A DNA stretch of 8,113 nucleotides from the NCBI GenBank assembly GCA_946886545.1, contig CAMPIU010000121.1, positions 1 through 8,113 of the forward strand, read 5' to 3'. The notes under the pieces were generated by a model. It saw only the letters and a program-made list of their open reading frames with translations. It searched no databases and was not told the origin of the DNA. Position 1 is the first letter of the stretch. Each line of letters opens with the position of its first letter. This DNA is from an uncultured Flavobacteriales bacterium (GTDB taxonomy: Bacteria > Bacteroidota > Bacteroidia > Flavobacteriales > Crocinitomicaceae). Positions 1 to 7,201 of this stretch are shown here, piece after piece. The position numbers were made by a program, and so were the translations under genes.

Positions 1-224
1 ATCAAATTGGACAAACGCACATTCAGCCAGCCCATTGCAATAAAGAAATAACGCATCAAATGGGTCAGCATAATCCCCAAAACAAAGAAACAGCTCGTGG
101 AAATCACGATTGTTTGCAGATCAATACTTTGATTCGAAAAGGTAGATGCCGAAAAAATAAGCAATGAAAGCAAAGCCCATCCTCCTATTTGTGCCATCCA
201 ATAAGTCCTTCTCGCCTTAAACAT
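1..224 (-). CDS. Sensor histidine kinase, LytS/YehU-type, N-terminal fragment (runs off left edge)
   Basis: The minus strand opens with ATG at 224 and stays open for 74 codons to the window edge; an in-frame TAA nine bases upstream leaves this ATG as the first available start. The peptide begins MFKARRTYWMAQIGGW, then has a hydrophobic segment (about residues 13-28), a short polar loop, and a second hydrophobic segment (about 39-57) followed by THLMRYFFIAMGWL. The YW..Q.GGW opening and the THL.RYF...GWL stretch are typical, as I recall them, of the membrane region of Bacteroidota kinases of the His_kinase (PF06580) type, which usually pair with a LytTR response regulator. The phosphorylated His and ATPase domains would lie to the left, outside the window, so kinase activity is inferred from the N-terminus only. 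The gene is divergent from the toxin-23-like gene, with 127 bp between starts. I found no convincing TAnnTTTG promoter in that gap. Confidence 0.72.
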   Translation of the reverse strand, partial: MFKARRTYWMAQIGGWALLSLLIFSASTFSNQSIDLQTIVISTSCFFVLGIMLTHLMRYFFIAMGWLNVRLSNL

Positions 225-351
225 AAACCAAAGTTAAATGAATTCTAAAGCGAAATACAATAGTTTGGAATAAACGGTGCTTATAGTGGTTGATTGGATG
301 TATTTCAGGAAGACGGACTATTTCGGTCTGAAAATTGTAAATTCGTTTTCG

Positions 352-1257
352 ATGAATCGCTTCTTGTTTTTAATTCTTCTGCTTCCAATATCTGTATTCA
401 GTCAAAATCGCTGGAAACCCGGCGCTGGAATAAAAGCAAGTATTTTGATTTCTTTCGGTTCACATCAGAATTCACTCGGGTTTAAATTAGACACCTATTT
501 TGGAAATGACTTCGTTCAATTAAATGCAGGCGCAACAACGCGTTATTTCCTGACCAATTTAGGCAGCCGGTCTAATTTCGGAGAGCTTCGTTTCAGCACG
601 GGAGGTGTGCTCATGTTCGGAAAAGGACAAGGTTCGCTGAATATGGATTGGGACGGTCCATTGCATCAATCAAAATCGGAATATTCGATAGGATACGCAC
701 ATTATTGGTATTTGGATCGATTGGGAACTTCCCAGCGATCCGGAGCCTGGAACATTGGGATTCAGCGCATAGATATTTTAATGGAAAACGATGTGTTCGG
801 CGGACAGGCAAAAGACCGTTTCCGCACCGGGAGTCTGGTTGTTTCTTATCGGGACAGTCTGTATAAAGCCAGTATCGGATTGACAATCTGGACGGGTGAA
901 ACTGCCGAAACAATTTGGAATAAAACTCCTTTCCAGGGTGGTCCGAACGGATTTAGAGATCTGACAGGAAGACCATTTGGAAAATTGAACCATGGTATCT
1001 TATATGGAGAATTAAAACATCTTTTTGTCGGGATGCAAACTGCAGGAACCCGGCTAGGTTGGGACAGTGAACAAATCAGGCACGTCTTCCAAAACAAGAT
1101 TAGTCATGATTTGATTCTTTTCCCTAAGAAAATGGTGCGAAATACACCACACTATCCAAGACTGAATGAATCGGGAGAAAATGTTTTTACCTGGAAAGAA
1201 GCCAGGAAACCACGATTCTATTTTCAGACATTTCTCAATGATGGATTACCCTATTAA
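352..1257 (+). CDS. Secreted protein resembling polymorphic toxin type 23 family
   Basis: This is a 301-residue exported protein. The frame is open from 277, but I start it at ATG 352 because a clean signal peptide begins there (MNRFLFLILLLPISVFSQ, probable cleavage near residue 18); the upstream codons would bury it. The first half (about 30-140) is rich in Gly and aromatics with alternating polar and hydrophobic residues, suggesting beta strands. The second half carries clustered charged motifs: MEND at 144-147, KDRFRTG at 154-160, HGILYG at 214-219, WDSEQIRH at 237-244, SHD at 251-253 and NTPHYPRL at 264-271. These match my memory of Bacteroidota proteins labelled polymorphic toxin type 23 (Bacterial toxin 23), but I cannot run a profile search. 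The last residue is Tyr, as in many outer-membrane barrels, so a barrel-like or surface protein is the main alternative. No pre-toxin delivery domain, T9SS tail or adjacent immunity gene is visible. Confidence 0.6.
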   Translation: MNRFLFLILLLPISVFSQNRWKPGAGIKASILISFGSHQNSLGFKLDTYFGNDFVQLNAGATTRYFLTNLGSRSNFGELRFSTGGVLMFGKGQGSLNMDWDGPLHQSKSEYSIGYAHYWYLDRLGTSQRSGAWNIGIQRIDILMENDVFGGQAKDRFRTGSLVVSYRDSLYKASIGLTIWTGETAETIWNKTPFQGGPNGFRDLTGRPFGKLNHGILYGELKHLFVGMQTAGTRLGWDSEQIRHVFQNKISHDLILFPKKMVRNTPHYPRLNESGENVFTWKEARKPRFYFQTFLNDGLPY

Positions 1258-1269
1258 TTACGAATGCCG

Positions 1270-1287
1270 TCCCGATAATCATCGGGA
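1270..1287. repeat. Perfect hairpin TCCCGAT-AATC-ATCGGGA
   Basis: The arms 1270-1276 and 1281-1287 are exact reverse complements with a 4-base loop, thirteen bases past the stop of the toxin-23-like gene. No T-run follows on either strand, so it is a poor intrinsic terminator and looks more like the core of a REP-type intergenic repeat, though it could still form at the mRNA 3' end. Confidence 0.55.
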
Positions 1288-1306
1288 TCCAAATTTCGAA
1301 TTATTG

Positions 1307-1349
1307 GAATAGCCTACTCTGGGTCAATTTATCGGCTATTCTAAATAAA
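1307..1349 (+). terminator. Candidate weak terminator hairpin after the toxin-23-like gene
   Basis: GAATAGCC (1307-1314) and GGCTATTC (1334-1341) form an 8-bp stem with a 19-base loop, followed by the A/T-rich stretch TAAATAAA rather than a T-run. It is the best terminator candidate between the toxin-23-like gene and pyrG, but the long loop and missing T-tract make it weak. It may only be part of the surrounding inverted-repeat element. Confidence 0.25.
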
Positions 1350-1533
1350 ATTCCGTTATGTAACTTGAGCGATTTGAGTCGCCTATTGGTTAATTCGTAA
1401 TTCGACATTCGTAATTCGGAATTACCGGTACAGTCCACCGATTATTTAAGCAGATACAAATATTGAAATCCTCGCTTCACCTTTATTTCTTAAAAACCAA
1501 ACAAAACATTCGTGTTTATTCATTTATTTGATG

Positions 1534-1541
1534 TAATTTTG
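1534..1541 (+). promoter_or_regulatory. Bacteroidota-type -7 element (TAATTTTG) of pyrG
   Basis: TAATTTTG fits the TAnnTTTG consensus read by the primary sigma factor of Bacteroidota and lies 25 bases upstream of the pyrG ATG. No good TTTG -33 box is evident at the usual spacing; the nearest candidate is the imperfect TTCGTG at 1509-1514. The expected transcription start falls in or just after the CGCCCCG stretch at 1542-1548, giving a short AT-rich leader without a Shine-Dalgarno motif. Confidence 0.6.
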
Positions 1542-1551
1542 CGCCCCGTAG

Positions 1552-3193
<1,642 letters not shown>

Positions 3194-3303
3194 GATGAAA
3201 GACAAACGGTAGTGCAGTCATGAGTACTACTTTTCGATAAAAGATTAAATGATAAATAATCCGCCACAGCGGTTGAAAATAAATTAAATACAACAAAATA
3301 CGA

Positions 3304-5253
3304 ATGGATAGGAATACAGTTATTGGTCTCACACTTATCGGCGCCTTATTGGTCGTGTTCACATACATGAGTCAGCCAAGTGACAAGGAAGTTAAAGCCA
3401 CGAAGAAGGAGCAAAAAGAATTAGCTGAGCAGGCAAAAAAAGATGCTGATTCAACCGAAAAGGCAAACAAAAACAAACCGACGCTTGTTGCTAAGAAAGA
3501 TAAGGACGGAAACCAGATCAAAGATGAAAAGGGACGTTTAGTTTATTTCAATGAAAAGACGAAACAAGATACTACGATTACTCCCCGCGTAAAAACTCCT
3601 TCTACAGTTATTGCAAAAGGAGAAATCGTTCGCCTGGAATCTGAAAAGCTGATCGTGGATTTCTCTACAAAAGGTGGAGTTGTTTCTGCTGTTCAGTTGA
3701 AAGAGTACGAATCGTATGTAGACTTTGCAAAGAAAGACGGTAAGATTACACCGCTTTATTTATTTAAAGACGGAGACCAAAAGAATCAATTGATCTTCAA
3801 TATTGCAGGAAATAAATATGCAACCGGGAACAAAAAATTCGAGATCGTTTCCAAGTCGAAGCACAAGGTTGTTTTTAAACACGATGTGGCTGATGGCTCT
3901 ATCATTTATACCTACAATTTAAAAGGTGGTTATGATTTGGGTTATACCATCGAATTGAAAGATCTGAGCGGTAAAGTAATTCCGAGTTCGGTGATGCTGG
4001 ATTGGCAGATGGAAATGTTGCGTTCTGAAAGATTACTTTCCGAGCAACGTAAAGTTTCGACCATCTGTTTTGAATCTGCTGACGGGAAACTGGATTGGAA
4101 TAATGAAGTTGCCGAAAGCTATAAAACTGCTGAAACAGATATGAAATGGGTAGCTTACAAACAAAGCTACTTCTCCTCTATTTTGGATGCTGACAACGGC
4201 TTCAAAGTAAAAGGGACAAAATTCTCGGCTACTAACTACAAAGAAGGGTCAGAACAATACTTTACACACATTCGCAAATACCGTTCGAAATTGAACTTGG
4301 GAATGCAGTCTGTGAAAGATGGTAAGGCAAGTTTTTCCTGGTATTTCGGACCGAATGATTATCATACCTTGGCTGCTTACGACAAAGATTATGATGATAT
4401 CTTGAATCTTGGTTGGGGTCTTTTCCGCTGGATTAACTTATACGCAGTACAACCGGTATTTACCTTCTTCCTGAATTTAGGAGTGAATGCAGGATTGGCA
4501 ATTTTATTACTTACAATCATCCTGAAATTGGTCTTGATGCCGGTTCAATGGAAAATGTTCGTTTCATCTGCTAAGATGAAAATCCTGAAACCGCAGATCG
4601 ACGAGATTAATGCAAAATATCCAAGCAAAGAAGACGCGATGAAAAAGCAGATGGATATGATGGCGCTTTATCGTGCTTCAGGAGCCTCTCCCCTGGCCGG
4701 TTGTGTGCCGATGCTTTTCCAAATGCCGATCTTGCTGGCAGTTTTCCGCTTTTTCCCTGCAACATTTGACTTAAGACAACGTGGATTCCTTTGGGCGGAA
4801 GATTTATCTTCATTCGATTCAATCTGGGATTTCGGAACTTATATTCCGTTTTATGGTAACCATATTTCCCTGTTTACTTTATTGATGGCTGTTACAACTT
4901 TGGCTTATACGCATTTGAACTCATCAAACATGACTCAGCAGCAACAGCCGGGAATGCCAAATATGAAAATTATTATGTACATGTTCCCGATCCTGATGAT
5001 CTTCTTCTTCAATAATTACTCTTCAGGTTTGAGTTACTATTACTTCATCTCCACATTGATGACAATCATCCTGATGTTTGTGATTAAGAAATTCTTCGTT
5101 GACGAAGAAAAATTGAAAGCTAAAATGGCTGCGGCCCAAACAAATTCTGCAAAGAAAGGTACAGCACCAAAAAAGAAATCAAGTTTCATGCAGCGTCTGG
5201 AAGATGCGCAAAAAGCTCAACAGGAACAAGCAAAAAATAGAAAAAAGAAATAA
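3304..5253 (+). CDS. yidC: Membrane protein insertase YidC
   Basis: YidC inserts and folds inner-membrane proteins, alone or with SecYEG. This 649-residue protein has the Gram-negative layout: an N-terminal membrane anchor (about 5-22), a Lys/Glu-rich linker (about 28-75), a large periplasmic beta-sandwich domain (about 105-360), then the conserved five-helix core (about 380-597). The core contains IILKLVLMPVQ, where Lys408 stands at the position of the groove arginine of E. coli YidC (Arg366), then SSAKMKILKPQI in the cytoplasmic hairpin, GASPLAGCVPMLFQMPI (460-476), and NNYSSGLSYYYFIS in the last helix. The tail after 597 is strongly Lys-rich (ends NRKKK), suited to ribosome contact. The MDRNT start is usual for Bacteroidota YidC. 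The gene lies 126 bp after pyrG, with no recognisable TAnnTTTG box between them, so co-transcription is possible despite the hairpin. The rpmH-rnpA neighbours found in proteobacteria are absent. Confidence 0.98.
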   Translation: MDRNTVIGLTLIGALLVVFTYMSQPSDKEVKATKKEQKELAEQAKKDADSTEKANKNKPTLVAKKDKDGNQIKDEKGRLVYFNEKTKQDTTITPRVKTPSTVIAKGEIVRLESEKLIVDFSTKGGVVSAVQLKEYESYVDFAKKDGKITPLYLFKDGDQKNQLIFNIAGNKYATGNKKFEIVSKSKHKVVFKHDVADGSIIYTYNLKGGYDLGYTIELKDLSGKVIPSSVMLDWQMEMLRSERLLSEQRKVSTICFESADGKLDWNNEVAESYKTAETDMKWVAYKQSYFSSILDADNGFKVKGTKFSATNYKEGSEQYFTHIRKYRSKLNLGMQSVKDGKASFSWYFGPNDYHTLAAYDKDYDDILNLGWGLFRWINLYAVQPVFTFFLNLGVNAGLAILLLTIILKLVLMPVQWKMFVSSAKMKILKPQIDEINAKYPSKEDAMKKQMDMMALYRASGASPLAGCVPMLFQMPILLAVFRFFPATFDLRQRGFLWAEDLSSFDSIWDFGTYIPFYGNHISLFTLLMAVTTLAYTHLNSSNMTQQQQPGMPNMKIIMYMFPILMIFFFNNYSSGLSYYYFISTLMTIILMFVIKKFFVDEEKLKAKMAAAQTNSAKKGTAPKKKSSFMQRLEDAQKAQQEQAKNRKKK

Positions 5254-5291
5254 AAAAGTAGGGGCGGAAAATTTTTCGCCCCTACTTTTTT
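5252..5291. terminator. Bidirectional intrinsic terminator between convergent genes
   Basis: The 15-base arms 5252-5266 and 5277-5291 are exact reverse complements (A6-GTAGGGGCG and CGCCCCTAC-T6), with a 10-base AT-rich loop that can pair further. The GC-rich core flanked by A6 and T6 gives a proper terminator on both strands. It serves yidC on the plus strand and the Trp/Tyr-rich gene on the minus strand, and its outer bases are shared with both TAA stop codons. Confidence 0.93.
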
Positions 5292-6510
5292 AAGGTCTTC
5301 TTCCACCTCCGTTTGAAGGTCTGTTGACTGGTCTGTTCTGTGGCACTTGTCGCACCGGTTGTTGTCTCTGTGGTTGCGGCTGAACTCTTTGTGGAGCTTT
5401 CTCAACCGGTCTTGGCTGTGGTTGAACCCGTTGCGGACTTCTTTCTACAGGTCTTTGCTGCGGAGCTGTAGTCGGATTCTTTTTGGCAGGTTCAACTGTC
5501 CGGGTTGTACCATTGTTGGATTTATTTGTTCCCCCATTGTTTACATTTCCCCGGTTATTTGAATTAATCGGTCGCGGAGCCGGCTGTTCACGTTTTACCT
5601 TCTTTGGTTCGGTATTCGTTGCCGGACGGGTTGTTTCAATTTTCTTTCCGTTAGTTCTGCCGCTGCTATTAATCGTTTCTGTTTTCCCTGGTTCTATTCT
5701 TCCCTTCGTTCCGTTTGCAGATTGATTATTAACAGATCTTGCTTTGTATGCTGCCTGCTGAGGAGCATATCGGCTTCTCACTGATGCACTGTTGGAACTG
5801 TTTTGCGCATAAATACGGTGTGCGTTCGGAACGTGGTAAACCGTTGTGTATTGACACCAACCATGATAATAGTATACACGCTGATAATACACATAGTAAT
5901 AAACCGGTCTCCACGGCGACCACCAGGATGGATAGTAATCCCAATAGTAAGGAGAATACCACGGATCATAAAAAGGATCATAAATGTACTGAATACATGG
6001 CCAGTACCAAACATTTACAAAGAAAACAGCTGTGGGCGAATTGAGTGTAGCCGGACCGCGTGGTTTTTTAATTTCCCTCTCCTCGATCGGTTCCATTATT
6101 TTCTCTTCACCGTATAAAACGTCATTACCAATAATTTGCAGCTGCGCTTCAGCATCACCGCGTTTCTCAATAGCAATTGCCGCTACATCTTGGGTTTCTT
6201 TCTTGTTAACTGGGATTTGCAGTAAAATGGCATGGTTATTTCCGTCCTTTTTGTCTATTACACGAATGTAATCGATGACATTATTTCCATCCAGGTCTAA
6301 ATTGTTGACTCCGTTTGATTCTGTATTCAGTTTCTTTTCGAAGTCTTGCAGGTTTTTGGATTGTTTAAAAAGATCTAGTGCCGCCTGCAGATCAAAATTG
6401 TCTCCGGGCATTCCGGTGCTGTCACTTTCCTGAGCGAATGTGTTGAATGATAACCCGGTTATCAAGATCAACCCCAAATAAACTAATCGTTTCATGACTT
6501 TGGTTTTCAT
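5290..6510 (-). CDS. Exported protein of unknown function, Trp/Tyr-rich centre and Pro/Gln/Arg-rich tail
   Basis: I start this at ATG 6510 (406 residues), which gives a signal peptide MKTKVMKRLVYLGLILITGL... ending near TFAQ (residue 27). ATG 6528 would add six residues with no benefit, and ATG 6495 is also possible. Residues about 37-140 form a soluble-looking domain with the acidic loop NLDLDGNNVIDYIRV (70-84), reminiscent of calcium-binding loops, followed by HAILLQIPV and DVAAIAIEK strands. Similar domains occur, as I recall, in uncharacterised Bacteroidota exported proteins. Residues 168-221 are 26/54 Trp or Tyr, and the only two cysteines of the protein (172, 219) bracket that block. 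The rest is low-complexity: Asn/Ser/Thr-rich, then Pro/Gln/Arg-rich with a tandem 14-residue repeat at 353-380, ending GGGRRP. No T9SS domain or lipobox is seen. The stop overlaps the shared terminator. It lies 150 bp after the SnoaL-like gene, with no terminator seen between, so the two may be co-transcribed. Function unknown; a surface or envelope role is only inferred. Confidence 0.85.
   Translation of the reverse strand: MKTKVMKRLVYLGLILITGLSFNTFAQESDSTGMPGDNFDLQAALDLFKQSKNLQDFEKKLNTESNGVNNLDLDGNNVIDYIRVIDKKDGNNHAILLQIPVNKKETQDVAAIAIEKRGDAEAQLQIIGNDVLYGEEKIMEPIEEREIKKPRGPATLNSPTAVFFVNVWYWPCIQYIYDPFYDPWYSPYYWDYYPSWWSPWRPVYYYVYYQRVYYYHGWCQYTTVYHVPNAHRIYAQNSSNSASVRSRYAPQQAAYKARSVNNQSANGTKGRIEPGKTETINSSGRTNGKKIETTRPATNTEPKKVKREQPAPRPINSNNRGNVNNGGTNKSNNGTTRTVEPAKKNPTTAPQQRPVERSPQRVQPQPRPVEKAPQRVQPQPQRQQPVRQVPQNRPVNRPSNGGGRRP
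5371..5454 (-). repeat. Tandem 14-residue coding repeat in the Pro/Gln/Arg-rich tail
   Basis: Two adjacent 42-bp units (5413-5454 and 5371-5412) encode RPVERSPQRVQPQP and RPVEKAPQRVQPQP. Twelve of fourteen residues agree, while the DNA differs at many synonymous positions, so the duplication is old or the peptide pattern is under selection. Shorter RPV/NRP echoes continue to the C-terminus. Confidence 0.8.
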
Positions 6511-6660
6511 TAAGTTACCAAAAACCATACGAGAATGTATTTTGTCGGAGCTAAAAAAAGTTAATACCGATATTTTATAAATGATTATCCGGAATGATCC
6601 TATTTCTTGCAGCAGAGGGTGAAGATTATTTTACAAATATTATTCAGTTCGTTAATCGTA

Positions 6661-7143
6661 CTATTTTACGAGCTCACGCAGACGAATAAATTCCTGAATT
6701 TTATCATTTTCTATTAAAACAGCCAGATTATACTGGCTTAATTTCCATTCCTTGCCAACTTTGATCAAAACACCGCTTCCCCTGCAATCTTTCATCCAGG
6801 TTTCGATTCTTTCATCAAACCAGGCTGTCTTTCCGTCTTTGGAAATTTCAATGTGGCGCTCAATTTTCCGGAAGTCCCAACCTTTTCCCTGATCAAAGTA
6901 AGGTTTGCAAAAAGCTCCGAATTGTTCTTTATTCCATCGTTCCGTTGGATCAGTGCCCATGAAAATGAAATTATCAGCCATGATTTGGAAGTAATTCGTA
7001 TAATTCGCTTCGGCTGCTGCTTTATGCCAACTTTCAATAAGCTGATCGATCTTTTCCGTTTCACTTGGTTTTGGAGTACTAAATCCTGAAGTGATCAGGA
7101 AGAATCCGATAAAAAGTACCGGAATGAGTTTCATTGTTTTCAT
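6661..7143 (-). CDS. Exported NTF2/SnoaL-like domain protein
   Basis: A 160-residue protein starting MKTMKLIPVLFIGFFLITSGF, a hydrophobic export signal with no lipobox cysteine. I start at ATG 7143; the reading frame reaches a TTG two codons earlier, which I judge not to be used because it lies at the T-run of an upstream terminator. The mature part fits the SnoaL_3 type of the NTF2-like cone fold: a first helix (about 28-46, IDQLIESWHKAAAEAN), then the YFQIMADNFIFMGTDPTERW segment (51-70), GKGWDFRKIERHIEIS strands, a TAWFDERIETWM strand, and the closing GSGVLIKVGKEWKLSQYNLA (122-141), where the W133 strand is characteristic. In this fold the pocket residues decide whether a member is an enzyme or a ligand binder, and I cannot assign a substrate. 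The gene lies between the S8 peptidase terminator and the Trp/Tyr-rich protein gene. Export to the periplasm or outside is inferred from the signal. Confidence 0.85.
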   Translation of the reverse strand: MKTMKLIPVLFIGFFLITSGFSTPKPSETEKIDQLIESWHKAAAEANYTNYFQIMADNFIFMGTDPTERWNKEQFGAFCKPYFDQGKGWDFRKIERHIEISKDGKTAWFDERIETWMKDCRGSGVLIKVGKEWKLSQYNLAVLIENDKIQEFIRLRELVK

Positions 7144-7147
7144 AAGC

Positions 7148-7183
7148 AAAAAAATACCGTCTCAGCTAAGCCAAGACGGTATT
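7148..7183 (-). terminator. Intrinsic terminator of the S8 peptidase gene
   Basis: Read on the minus strand, AATACCGTCT (7183-7174) and AGACGGTATT (7162-7153) form a 10-bp stem with an 11-base loop, ending in seven T (7154-7148). It begins 18 bases after the peptidase stop codon, and the T-run ends only four bases before the ATG of the SnoaL-like gene at 7143. On the plus strand the hairpin is followed by ATTAAATATAAG with no T-run, so it acts in one direction. Confidence 0.88.
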
Positions 7184-7201
7184 AAATATAAGAATATTGA
7201 A

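Larger units (their letters stand above)
1256..1425. repeat. Intergenic element with 11-bp inverted ends and heptamer repeats
   Basis: AATTACGAATG at 1256-1266, overlapping the end of the preceding stop codon, is repeated as a perfect reverse complement, CATTCGTAATT, at 1406-1416. The right end is a row of degenerate heptamers: TAATTCG at 1391-1397 and 1398-1404, ACATTCG at 1405-1411, TAATTCG at 1412-1418, then GAATTAC. It includes the palindrome TAATTC-G-GAATTA (1412-1424). Between the arms lie two hairpins listed separately. No open reading frame occupies the stretch. The organisation resembles a small non-coding REP- or MITE-like intergenic repeat. CCCGAT...ATCGGG hairpins with AATTCG-type flanks are, from memory, frequent between genes in Bacteroidota. 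Mobility is not shown. Confidence 0.5.

Noticed and set aside
277..351. Upstream extension of the toxin-23-like protein to 277
   Set aside because: It would place 25 charged and mixed residues before a textbook signal peptide that begins at ATG 352.
225..351. Divergent promoters between the histidine kinase and toxin-23-like genes
   Set aside because: Near matches such as TAGTTTG and TATTTCG have wrong spacing or mismatches to TAnnTTTG on both strands; none is good enough to call.
3261..3272. Small palindrome CCGC-CACA-GCGG before yidC
   Set aside because: A 4-bp stem is expected by chance and no flanking sequence supports a regulatory role.
5739..6117. Overlapping plus-strand open frames of about 100 codons opposite the Trp/Tyr-rich gene
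   Set aside because: They are mirror products of the repetitive Tyr/Trp codons on the minus strand, have no recognisable domain or start context, and conflict with a well-supported exported protein.
6567..6593. Imperfect inverted repeat ACCGATA...TATCCGG between the SnoaL-like and Trp/Tyr-rich genes
   Set aside because: The arms do not match fully and no T-run follows in the minus direction, so it does not qualify as a terminator.
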